A stretch of DNA of 64,000 nucleotides, taken from positions 1 through 64,000 of the forward strand of contig CALMZO010000436.1 in assembly GCA_937870825.1 (NCBI GenBank), in the 5' to 3' direction. Within the stretch, counting starts at the first letter, position 1. The number at the start of each line of letters is the position of its first letter. Source of the stretch: an uncultured Chloroflexota bacterium. Its GTDB lineage: Bacteria > Chloroflexota > Anaerolineae > UBA4142 > SHND01. The notes under the pieces are model-generated. The model had not been told where the DNA came from. It was given only the letters and a program-made list of their open reading frames with translations, and made no database searches. Position numbers and translations under genes: made by a program. Shown one piece after another: positions 38,601 through 47,750 of this stretch.

Positions 38601-39338
38601 TTGATGGCTCTCCTTCGTATCGGCTCGCGCGAATTTTCCCCCGCGTTGATTGTCTTCGACAAAGACGGCACGCTGATTGATTTCAATTTCATGTGGGCGA
38701 GTTGGGTGGTCGAACTCGCGCAACGGCTCGAACGCGCCGCCGATGTTTCACTCGCCCGCGAATTGTATGAGGCGATGGGTTATGACGCAGCGCGTCATAA
38801 CGTCATTGCCGGTTCGCCGCTCGCCGCGCATTCGATGGCGAATTTGTTCACGTTGACCGCGCGCGTCATACACAAAGTGGGTCTGTCGCCGGACGCGGCG
38901 CTACGCGCGACGAACGACGCGTGGTTCGCACCCAATCCGGTAACGATGGCGCGTCCGCTCGCCGATTTGCCGAAACTTTTTTCGCAATTGCGCGCGCGCG
39001 CGATTTTGATTGGCGTTGCGACGAGCGATGACCGCGCGTCGACACTCGAAACGTTGCGCGCGTTGGGAATTTCTGAAATGGTGAACGCGTTGGTGAGCGC
39101 GGATGATGGGCTGCCGAACAAGCCCGCGCCCGACATGCTGCTGCGTGTGTGTGAGGAATTGAATGTTGCGCCCGCGTCGGCGTTGATGGTTGGGGATTCG
39201 GTGGCGGACATGCAATCTGCGCGCGCGGCGGGGATTGGATTTCGTGTAGGCGTCTTGTCGGGTGTGAGCTCCGAACCGGATTTGCAAAAGGATGCTGACA
39301 CCATTGTCGCTTCTGTCGCCGCGCTGATGACAAATTGA
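38601..39338 (+). CDS. HAD-superfamily hydrolase
   Basis: LIVFDKDGTLIDFNFMWASW; NKPAPDMLLRVCEELNVAPASALMVGDSVADMQSARAAG. Confidence 0.9.
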   Translation: MMALLRIGSREFSPALIVFDKDGTLIDFNFMWASWVVELAQRLERAADVSLARELYEAMGYDAARHNVIAGSPLAAHSMANLFTLTARVIHKVGLSPDAALRATNDAWFAPNPVTMARPLADLPKLFSQLRARAILIGVATSDDRASTLETLRALGISEMVNALVSADDGLPNKPAPDMLLRVCEELNVAPASALMVGDSVADMQSARAAGIGFRVGVLSGVSSEPDLQKDADTIVASVAALMTN

Positions 39339-39500
39339 TTTCGGATTGCTAAAATTCCATTTTGCCTATTCCGAAACGTGTGTGGATATGCTATGCTTGT
39401 CCTGCGCGTTTTTTTATTGGAACGGGGAGTTCTTCTCATCGATTGTATTGCGGATGCGTTCGTTTCACGCGGCTGTGACGCGGACGCATAATTTTTCAAT

Positions 39501-41366
39501 ATGCCTACGCGTTTCTTGTGGCTCATCCTCTTTGTCTGCGCCATGCTCTTGAGCTCTTCGAAAGTGGCATTTGCCGCTGTTTCCGCGCGCGGAATCGTTT
39601 GGCTTGACCAAAATGGCAACGGCGTTCGCGATGGCGGCGAAAAGGGAATTGCGCGCGTGCCCGTTTATTTGCGCGATGCGAATGATAATCTGGTGGTGCG
39701 CGCGATTACGACCACCGGCAAGAAAGGTAAATTTGTCTTTAGGAATGTTCCACCCGGCAGCTACATCGTTCAGGTTGTTGACCCTGCCGAAGGTTGGGAA
39801 TTCACAGCACAAGGGCGCGATATGCATGTGGATTCCGCGACGGGTTGGAGTGCGTCGTTCGCTCTTCCGTCTGCACCGAAACCGAAAATCAGGGCGGGCT
39901 TGCGGCAGGTCAATTCCAAAAGCACGAACAACAGTGCGGAAAGATTTGCGGCAATTGACGCTACGCAGGTACGTTGTGCGGCTGCTGCGGGTCCGCTTGC
40001 GCTGAACTGGACTGACGTGAACGTTGTATTGCCTCGCTTCAACGTGCCGGATTCCGTGTTAACGGGTGTGTCATTGACGTGGAGTACGGTGGTGTCGCAT
40101 ACGGTCAGTGTGACGAACACCTCCGCCGTCACGGGAACGATTACGGTTGACTTTACCGATAGTATAAGTGTCACATTGCCCAATGGTTTTGTCCTCGCAA
40201 CGCAGGGGAATACGCAGGTGGCGTTCGATGATGTGCCGCCTACCGAAGCGCGCGGTCCTGCTTTTGCGAGCGTGGATGAGCAAGGGGTTTATGCGTACCC
40301 TGCGCCACTGGATGATTTTGTCGGCGCGGGCAATTTGAATTTGTTGTCCGATGCAACATCCTTTTTTGTCGGCGCGGGTCCCGGGTCATTGATAATCAAC
40401 GCGGATTCTATGGGACAAGCAACGCTGTGCGCGACGTACGAATACATTATTTTGGTCGAACCGCGCGAACTCAAAAACATCGTCTATGACGGAACGAATG
40501 AACGGCTCTTTGTCGCCGACCGCGACAATAACGCAGTGTTGGTCTATGACCCCAACACGCTGGACTTGACCAACAGCGTGGATGTGGGACAGCGTCCGTT
40601 TAGCATGGCGCTGCTGAATGGACACGTATATGCGGGCAATTTTAATTCCAATTCGGTTTCGGTCATCAACGCCGCGACGTTGGCGGTCGTCGCGACAATT
40701 GACCTGAATGCCGGTCCGAATTGCGGCACGCAGCCAACGCACATTGCCGCGAATCCCTCCACGAACAAATTGTACGTCGCGCTGCACGGCAGCGGACGTG
40801 TGGCGGTTCTGGATGGCGCGAGCAATTCATTCTTGACATGTATTGACGGCGTTGGTGGTGGGACGTTCGGCATCGCGGTGAATCCCGCGTTGAATCGCGT
40901 GTACGTGACGGGGCGCGATTCAAAGGATTTGCGTGTCCTCGATGGCGCAACTGATACGCAACTTGACAGTCAACGGCAAGAATTTGGCGACAGTAGTCCC
41001 TATCAAGTTGCGGTTGACCCAAACAATGACCGCGTCTACGTCGCGGTTTCGATTCCCGTTGACCACGAAACAGTGACGCGTTTGTACGCGTACGATGCGG
41101 ACGCGGGAAATTTAACCCCCGTTGTCGGTTCGCCTTTCACCATCGGCAACAATCACGACGGCGGCGGCATTGGCGCGAGTCCGTGTTCGGGAAAAATTTA
41201 TGTGCTTGAACCGGACAACAATACCGTGCGCGTGTTGAACAGTGATTTGACACTCAACACAACGCACGCGCAGACCGACCCCTTTGGACTTGCGTTTGGC
41301 GACGGCAAAGCGTTTATCACGAATCGCGCGCCTGCAACCATCAGTACGCTGGCGGATTGTCCATAA
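39501..41366 (+). CDS. Secreted SdrD-B-like + YVTN beta-propeller protein
   Basis: Signal peptide; GIVWLDQNGNGVRDGGEKGIARVPVYL; repeated LFVADRDNNAVLVYDPNTLDL / VYAGNFNSNSVSVINAATLAVVATIDL. Confidence 0.85.
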   Translation: MPTRFLWLILFVCAMLLSSSKVAFAAVSARGIVWLDQNGNGVRDGGEKGIARVPVYLRDANDNLVVRAITTTGKKGKFVFRNVPPGSYIVQVVDPAEGWEFTAQGRDMHVDSATGWSASFALPSAPKPKIRAGLRQVNSKSTNNSAERFAAIDATQVRCAAAAGPLALNWTDVNVVLPRFNVPDSVLTGVSLTWSTVVSHTVSVTNTSAVTGTITVDFTDSISVTLPNGFVLATQGNTQVAFDDVPPTEARGPAFASVDEQGVYAYPAPLDDFVGAGNLNLLSDATSFFVGAGPGSLIINADSMGQATLCATYEYIILVEPRELKNIVYDGTNERLFVADRDNNAVLVYDPNTLDLTNSVDVGQRPFSMALLNGHVYAGNFNSNSVSVINAATLAVVATIDLNAGPNCGTQPTHIAANPSTNKLYVALHGSGRVAVLDGASNSFLTCIDGVGGGTFGIAVNPALNRVYVTGRDSKDLRVLDGATDTQLDSQRQEFGDSSPYQVAVDPNNDRVYVAVSIPVDHETVTRLYAYDADAGNLTPVVGSPFTIGNNHDGGGIGASPCSGKIYVLEPDNNTVRVLNSDLTLNTTHAQTDPFGLAFGDGKAFITNRAPATISTLADCP

Positions 41367-41377
41367 CAGAATCGAGA

Positions 41378-41406
41378 AAGTGCCGCACAAAATTGGTGCG
41401 GCACTT
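41378..41406. terminator. Intrinsic terminator
   Basis: aagtgccgcac aaaattg gtgcggcactt tttttttt. Confidence 0.9.
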
Positions 41407-41661
41407 TTTTTTTGCCATTCAAAAATTAGAGACGCGCGGCATGTGTGGTAAAATGCCCGCAGTTTCGCGCGACACCAATGGCGCTATCGTGTTGGCTCGT
41501 TACTCTCACATTCGTTTGGTGAGACAAGAGCCGCAACTAGCCAGTATCCATTGGTGTTTTGTTATGCGATGTGTGTGCACGCGATGCGAGCCGCGAAATT
41601 TTTGCAGGCAACGCGTGACGAGCTTTTACCTCGTCACATGTCACCTGTCACTCTTTTTCTT

Positions 41662-42411
41662 ATGACGCCTGACGAAATTCTCCAACAGATGTATGACAAC
41701 ACCGTTCTCGGCAAAGTCCCCGAAGTGACCAATCTCACCAAAGAAGGACTGGCGCAAGGCATGGACCCGCTCGACATGCTCTACGGCGGCGAGAACAAAG
41801 AACTCGGCGGACGCGGACTTTTGCCCGCGCTCCAAGAAGTGGGACGTCGTTTTGAAGTCGGCGATTTTTTTGTTCCCGAAATGCTCATGTCCGCGCGCGC
41901 CATGCAAGGCGCGTTGACCATTTTGCGTCCCCTGCTCGCCGCAAAAGGCGAAAAGACTGTCGGCAAAGTGGTGATGGGCACGGTCAAGGGCGACGTACAT
42001 GATATTGGCAAGAACTTGTGCAATATCATGATGGAAGGCGCGGGGTTTGAAGTGATTGACCTCGGCGTGAATACCTCGCCCGAAAAATTTGTCAAAGCCG
42101 TGCAGGACCATCAACCCGATGTCGTCGGCTTTAGCGCGTTTCTCACGACGACGATGCCGATGATTAAAGTGAACATCGAAGCGTTAAAAAAGGCGGGGTT
42201 GCGCGACAAGGTAAAAGTGATGGCAGGCGGCGCGCCCGTCACGGAACATTACACGCAAATTTCCGGCGCGGACGGTTACGCGCCCGACGCGAGCGCGACC
42301 GCGCGCCTCGCGAAAAAATTCGTCGGCGACAATGGCGATGCCCCGAGCGGCGCGTTAGCCGCCGCGATTTCGGCTGTGGAAAAAATGATGAGCGTTGTCG
42401 AGCCAAGCTAA
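41662..42411 (+). CDS. Corrinoid (B12-binding) methyltransferase protein, MttC/MtbC-like
   Basis: GTVKGDVHDIGKNLCNIMMEGAGFEVIDLGVNTSPEKFV (DxHxxG cobalamin motif). Confidence 0.93.
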   Translation: MTPDEILQQMYDNTVLGKVPEVTNLTKEGLAQGMDPLDMLYGGENKELGGRGLLPALQEVGRRFEVGDFFVPEMLMSARAMQGALTILRPLLAAKGEKTVGKVVMGTVKGDVHDIGKNLCNIMMEGAGFEVIDLGVNTSPEKFVKAVQDHQPDVVGFSAFLTTTMPMIKVNIEALKKAGLRDKVKVMAGGAPVTEHYTQISGADGYAPDASATARLAKKFVGDNGDAPSGALAAAISAVEKMMSVVEPS

Positions 42412-42478
42412 AAGTCAAAAGCTAAAAGTACAAAGTGAATAGAGTTTAACTTTTAGCTTTTGACTTTCACCTTTTACT
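42412..42478. repeat. Intergenic word-array hairpin (word ~AAAAGTC/AAAAGCT)
   Basis: agctaaaagtcaaaagctaaaagtacaaagtg / ttaacttttagcttttgactttcaccttttactttg. Confidence 0.88.
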
Positions 42479-43354
42479 TTGCAAACCATTCTCGAATCCA
42501 AAACCAAAACCGTCATTATCGGCGACGATGTGCCGTTCGTGATGATTGGCGAAAAAATCAATCCGAGCGGACGAAAAAAACTCGGCGCGGAAATGGCGGA
42601 AGGAAATTTCGAACGCGTCAGAAACGACGCTATCGCCCAGGTCGCGTGCGGCGCGCACATGCTTGACGTGAACGCGGGCTATCCGATGGGCGACGAACCC
42701 GCGATGCTGGTGCAGGCAATCAAAACGGTGCAGAGTGTTGTAGACGTTCCGTTGTGCATTGACTCGTCTGTCTATGAAGCGTTGGAAGCCGCGCTCGCGG
42801 TGTATGAAGGAAAACCGCTTGTCAATTCCGTGACGGGCGAGGACGAACGCCTCGAATTGATTCTCCCGCTTATCAAAAAATACAACTGCGCGGTGATTGG
42901 CATGGCGAATGACGAAACGGGCATTTCGATGGACCCCGAATATCGTCTCGGCGTCGCAAAAAAAATCGTCGAACGCGCGGCGGATTATGGAATTCCAAAA
43001 GAAAATATCGTCATTGACCCGCTTGCGCTCACCGTCGCCGCCGACCCCGCCGCGATTACCGTCACCCTCGACACGATAAAATTGATTCGTCAAGAACTCG
43101 GCGTGAATTTCACATGCGGCGCGGGCAACACCTCTTTCGGTCTGCCGAATCGTCCGCCGCTCACCGCCGCGTATTTGAACATGGCAATGTACTGCGGACT
43201 CACTTCGGCGATTACGGACGCGATGAATGACACGATTCGCATGGGTGTCATGGCGGGCGATGTGATGTTGGGACACGACGCGTACGCGGTGAATTGGATT
43301 GCGGATTTTCGCGCGAAACAGAAAAGGGAAACAGGGAAATCGGGGAACCGGTAG
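42479..43354 (+). CDS. Methyltetrahydrofolate methyltransferase (AcsE/dihydropteroate synthase-like), non-ATG start
   Basis: VPFVMIGEKINPSGRKKLGAEMAEGNF; GAHMLDVNAGYPMGDEPAMLVQAIKTVQ; start codon uncertain. Confidence 0.88.
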   Translation: MQTILESKTKTVIIGDDVPFVMIGEKINPSGRKKLGAEMAEGNFERVRNDAIAQVACGAHMLDVNAGYPMGDEPAMLVQAIKTVQSVVDVPLCIDSSVYEALEAALAVYEGKPLVNSVTGEDERLELILPLIKKYNCAVIGMANDETGISMDPEYRLGVAKKIVERAADYGIPKENIVIDPLALTVAADPAAITVTLDTIKLIRQELGVNFTCGAGNTSFGLPNRPPLTAAYLNMAMYCGLTSAITDAMNDTIRMGVMAGDVMLGHDAYAVNWIADFRAKQKRETGKSGNR

Positions 43355-43388
43355 CAGGGACGCCCATTTTCGCAACGCGGAGGTTGGG

Positions 43389-44807
43389 ATGAAGCAACTC
43401 TTTCAATGGCGAAATCTATTGGTGGGCTGGCTTGCGCTCATCGCGCTCGTTTTCGTGTGGGGCAGTTTGCAGCCGGAAGCCGTCGCAGAGAATGAAGGCA
43501 AAGCAAAACGATTGTTTGCAATGCCGCGTGCAGACGTGATTCACGCGCCGCGCGACAATCCGGTGACGATTCCGCTTTCTGCCGCGCCCAATGCCGCGTT
43601 CACTGCGCAAACGCGACTCGGTTTCACGAGCGGCGACCAATGGGAGCCCGCGATTGCGGCAGACCGTTTCGGACATGTGTATATTTTGTATCCGCAGTAT
43701 CTCGGCGTCCCCGGTTGTCCAACGTGCGCGAATCCCACAATGATTTTGCAAGTGAGCAACAATCGCGGCGCGGCGTGGAATTCGCCGACAATCATTTATC
43801 CGGCAGGCGCGGCGAGCGGTGGACAGTGGGACGCGCAAATCGCGGTTGACCCCGTTGACGGGCGCACCGTGTACGCCGCGTGGATGCAAGACAACAAGAG
43901 CGATATTGTGGTCGCGCGTTCCGATGATTTTGGTGTGACGTGGAATGTCGTCATCGCCGATGCGACGAATTCTGCAACGGACAAACCGATTCTCGCCGTG
44001 CGCGGACAAGATGTGTATGTTGGCTACAATCATGCCCAAACCGTTTGGGTGTCGGCTTCACACGACGGCGGAGCAACGTGGAATTCGTACAAAGTGAATC
44101 CGAACGGCAAGTTGGGTTGGTCGCTCGCGGGCGGCGGAACGGTGACGCCGAACGGTCACGTATATTTTTCGTGGGCAGGTTATAGACAAAACGGCGGGGC
44201 AAAGGGTCCCGTCAATCTATTCATTTCCAAATCCACAGACGGCGGACAAACGTGGGCGAACAATGTGCTTGATGTTTCGGGCGCGCCGCCCGATTGTTCC
44301 GCGTACTTGTGCGGCTGGGCGTACCTTGGCGCGCAAGTGGTGATGACTTCGGACGCGCAAGGAAATTTGTACGCGTTGTGGAACATGAACACGACGGACA
44401 AGGCGCCGAACCGGGTTTATTTTGCAAAATCCACCAATGCGGGCGCGGCGTGGTCAACCAAAGTAGATGTTTCCCTTGCGCCTCAAGACAAAGCGCACGC
44501 GTTCCCCGCGATTGCGGCAACGGGTAATGGCGACGTGCGAATTTCGTGGATGGATGCGCGCGCGTCCGGTGATTTGTGGAACACCTACTATCGCCGTTCG
44601 ACGAATGGCGGTTCGAGTTGGAGCGCCGAAAGTGATTTGTCCACGTATGTCGCGGGCTATTCGTACATTCAACCGAATGGGTTCAATTATCCGTTCGGCG
44701 ACTATTACGAAATGGACATTGACGACCAGGGCAAGACGCATTTGATTTGGGGCGAGGCAGTGAATTACGATTCGCCCGGTTCGATTTGGTACAGTCAAGG
44801 GCAGTGA
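43389..44807 (+). CDS. Secreted BNR/sialidase-like beta-propeller protein
   Basis: TM/signal segment; repeated SNNRGAAWNSPTIIY, SHDGGATWNSYKV, STDGGQTWANNVL. Confidence 0.82.
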   Translation: MKQLFQWRNLLVGWLALIALVFVWGSLQPEAVAENEGKAKRLFAMPRADVIHAPRDNPVTIPLSAAPNAAFTAQTRLGFTSGDQWEPAIAADRFGHVYILYPQYLGVPGCPTCANPTMILQVSNNRGAAWNSPTIIYPAGAASGGQWDAQIAVDPVDGRTVYAAWMQDNKSDIVVARSDDFGVTWNVVIADATNSATDKPILAVRGQDVYVGYNHAQTVWVSASHDGGATWNSYKVNPNGKLGWSLAGGGTVTPNGHVYFSWAGYRQNGGAKGPVNLFISKSTDGGQTWANNVLDVSGAPPDCSAYLCGWAYLGAQVVMTSDAQGNLYALWNMNTTDKAPNRVYFAKSTNAGAAWSTKVDVSLAPQDKAHAFPAIAATGNGDVRISWMDARASGDLWNTYYRRSTNGGSSWSAESDLSTYVAGYSYIQPNGFNYPFGDYYEMDIDDQGKTHLIWGEAVNYDSPGSIWYSQGQ

Positions 44808-44870
44808 GCGGTATTCTGTGGCGTTCGAGCGAGTGAAACTCAACTCGAACGAACGCATCCGTAATCAGTC

Positions 44871-44930
44871 GAAACAGGTGGACAGGGAAACAGGTAATGT
44901 CTTTACTTGTTTCCCTGTTTCCTTGTCTAC
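44871..44930. repeat. Intergenic word-array hairpin (word ~GGAAACA/GGTGGACA)
   Basis: gaaacaggtggacagggaaacaggtaatgt / acttgtttccctgtttccttgtctac. Confidence 0.85.
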
Positions 44931-44945
44931 GTTTATACTTGCAAA

Positions 44946-46949
44946 GTGAAATACGAGATTCGTTTTCTTCCGAGTGAAATAACTACGCGCGCGCCTGAAG
45001 GCACGACGATTTTTAACGCGGCGAATTGGGCAGGGCTCGCGATTGACTCGACGTGCGGCGGGCGCGGCACATGCGGCAAATGCAAAGTGCGCGTCGAACA
45101 AGGCAACGCGCCCGTGCGCGAAGCCGACCGCAAATTTTTATCGCCGGGCGAATTGAATGACGGCTGGCGTTTGTCCTGTCGCGCGGTGCTGCATTCCGAT
45201 TGCGTCGTTGACATTCCGCGCTTGATGGGCAACCCCAAAGCGGCGTTGCTCGGTTATGGGCATCACGTCATTCTGAATCCGAACGTTGCGAAAATTTATT
45301 TGGAATTGTCCGAGCCGAATCTGGAAGACCAAGTTTCTGATTTGGCGCGCATTCACGCCGCGCTCGACAAAGAAGGGTACGACGTTCGCAGCAATCTGAC
45401 GCTTTGGCGCTCCTTGCCCAACATTCTGCGCGGCAGCAATTTTCAAGTGACCGCGGTCATCGTCGGCGATGAGTTGATTGCGCTTGAACCAGGCGACACG
45501 CGCGAAAAAAATTACGGGATTGCGGTGGATGTTGGCACAACGTCCGTCGTGTGCGCGATTGTCAATTTGAACACCGGCGCGGTGGAGGCAGTCAAGTCCG
45601 ATTTGAATCGCCAAGCCCCCTTCGGCGCGGATGTGATTTCGCGCGTTTCGCATACGATGTTTGAAAAAGAAGGGCTTGTCGAATTGCAAGCGCGCATCGT
45701 CGAAACGTTGAACGCGCTGCTCGAACAACTGACCGCGCAGTCGGGCATCGCGCGCGAAAACATTTACGAAGCGGTCATCGTCGGCAACGCGACGATGCTT
45801 CATCTCTTGCTCGGCATTGACCCCGAACCGATTTCGGTCGCGCCGTTCATTCCCACAATTACACAGCCCGTCACGTTTCGCGCGGCGGACCTCACCCCTG
45901 ACGCATCATCACGCACCCCGCGTCACCCAAGCACCATGCGTGATGATGCGTCACCTCACCCCTCTCCTTATCAAGGAGAGGGGCAGGGGGTGAGGTTAAA
46001 TCCCGAAGCGCGCGTGTCCACGTTGCCGCATCTCGGTGCGTATGTCGGCGCGGATATTGTCGCGGGCATTTTGGCAACGGATTTGACGCGCAACAAAGAT
46101 GGCAAATTGCGTTTGCTGATTGACGTGGGAACGAACGGCGAAATTGTGTTGGGTTCGGTGAACGGCACGCTTGCGACTGCCGCGCCTGCGGGTCCCGCGT
46201 TCGAAGGCGCGCAAATCAAAAACGGGATGCGCGCGAGCGCGGGCGCGATTGAAGGCGTAACGATAACGCCGCAAGGCGTTTCGTTACAAATTATCGGTGG
46301 CGATGTCGAGCCGCTCGGCATCGCGGGTTCGGGTCTCGTGGACGCGGTGGCGGAAATGTACCGCGCGGGAATTGTGGATGCGTCGGGCAGAATGATTCGC
46401 GTCGAAGATGCGCGCGGCAAATTGCCCGATGCGTTGGTAGAACGCCTCGTGACGATTGACGGCGTGCGCGCGTTTCGTTTGACGGATGTGGAATCGAACA
46501 TCGTACTGACACAACAAGACATTCGCGCGCTGCAATTCGCTAAAGGTTCGATTGCGGCGGGCGTCGAGGTGTTGATGCAGCAGATGGGCGTGACCGCGAA
46601 CGATTTGCACGAGGTGTTGCTGGCAGGTTCGTTTGGCAGTTACATCAATCCTGCGAGCGCGCGCACGATTGGACTTGTGCCGTGGGTGCCTGTCGAAAAA
46701 ATTATCGCGGTGGGAAACAGCGCGGGCGAAGGCGCGAAAATCGCGCTCCTGAGTTTCCGCGAACGAGAAGCGGCGAACCGCATTCCCGAATTTATCGAGT
46801 ACGTTGAACTGTCGGGACGCGGTGAGTTCAACGACATTTTTACCGACGCGTTGGCGTTTCCGAAATTGACGAACGACGAACGCCGAACGACGGAGGAGCC
46901 GCGCGTCATGGAAATCGCTTCGTCCGTTGTTGTGGGTCCGTCGTCATGA
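44946..46949 (+). CDS. RACo-like corrinoid activation protein (2Fe-2S + ASKHA), GTG start
   Basis: DSTCGGRGTCGKCKVRVEQG ferredoxin motif; GIAVDVGTTSVVCAIVNLNTG; LLIDVGTNGEIVLGSV. Confidence 0.92.
   Translation: MKYEIRFLPSEITTRAPEGTTIFNAANWAGLAIDSTCGGRGTCGKCKVRVEQGNAPVREADRKFLSPGELNDGWRLSCRAVLHSDCVVDIPRLMGNPKAALLGYGHHVILNPNVAKIYLELSEPNLEDQVSDLARIHAALDKEGYDVRSNLTLWRSLPNILRGSNFQVTAVIVGDELIALEPGDTREKNYGIAVDVGTTSVVCAIVNLNTGAVEAVKSDLNRQAPFGADVISRVSHTMFEKEGLVELQARIVETLNALLEQLTAQSGIARENIYEAVIVGNATMLHLLLGIDPEPISVAPFIPTITQPVTFRAADLTPDASSRTPRHPSTMRDDASPHPSPYQGEGQGVRLNPEARVSTLPHLGAYVGADIVAGILATDLTRNKDGKLRLLIDVGTNGEIVLGSVNGTLATAAPAGPAFEGAQIKNGMRASAGAIEGVTITPQGVSLQIIGGDVEPLGIAGSGLVDAVAEMYRAGIVDASGRMIRVEDARGKLPDALVERLVTIDGVRAFRLTDVESNIVLTQQDIRALQFAKGSIAAGVEVLMQQMGVTANDLHEVLLAGSFGSYINPASARTIGLVPWVPVEKIIAVGNSAGEGAKIALLSFREREAANRIPEFIEYVELSGRGEFNDIFTDALAFPKLTNDERRTTEEPRVMEIASSVVVGPSS
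45889..45996. repeat. Palindromic repeat insertion in frame inside the RACo-like CDS, itself containing a nested 53-bp palindrome
   Basis: acctcacccct[gacgcatcatc...gatgatgcgtc]acctcacccctctccttatcaaggagaggggcagggggtgagg; adds LTPDASSRTPRHPSTMRDDASPHPSPYQGEGQGVR. Confidence 0.85.
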
Positions 46950-46967
46950 AATCGTTTCTCCTCGAAC

Positions 46968-47351
46968 GTGCGCGCGCAAGGTACGCCACTGGTGGATGCG
47001 AACAATTCTGCCGTGTGTGATGTGACGTTCGTGTGGAAGGGCAAAACGCCGCCCGAGCTCACCGGCGATTTCACACATTGGGCAGCCGACTCGACGAATC
47101 CGCAAGCTGCGCCCCTCGCGTTGGAACGAGTCGAGCCGAATGTGTGGGCGAAAACCTTAAAATTTCCGCGCGACGCGTATCTAGAGTACATTTATTTGAA
47201 AAATGGCAAGCGCGTCAATGACCCTTTTAACGCGCATGTTCAAGGCATTAAAACGCAACAAGTTCGACGTAAAATACCGCGAGTAGTACGCCTACCACAA
47301 TTGGCCCGCCTGGCGCAATTTGTTGCCCGACGCACTCCTGTGGACGTTTGA
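46968..47351 (+). pseudogene. Fragment with CBM48/glycogen-binding-like fold (N-terminal part of an esterase-like protein)
   Basis: VCDVTFVWKGKTPPELTGDFTHWAADSTNPQAAPLALERVEPNVWAKTLKFPRDAYLEYIYLKNGKRVNDPFN, then loss of recognisable sequence. Confidence 0.55.
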
Positions 47352-47750
47352 AAACGGGTAAAGACGTGATTTTTCGTCTCGCTTAGACTGACCTTGCGTC
47401 ATCCGCTCTTGTCTTTTGTCCATGATTTCGCCGCTTGACACGCCCCGCGCAACAGTGCTAAACTCGCGCCATCCTCATTTGACCTAACGATTCTTCGGTC
47501 AAGTCTTTTTCGTCCCCTGATGGTTTCGGCAACACTCGCAAAGGGGCAAGTGTTTGTGAACAACGAATTAAGAAATCTTAAAACAACGCTTACGTAATTT
47601 TCAAACGCGCTTGAATTTAATTTAACGCGCGTTCTCTATTTTGCTACAGTTTGTGCCTCTGTGCACCAAAAGGGGGTGAAATCAACACACGATAGCTACG
47701 CGACCTTTCCATTATCCAAATCAACGAGTGAGGATCTTAGGAGGAGAAGA

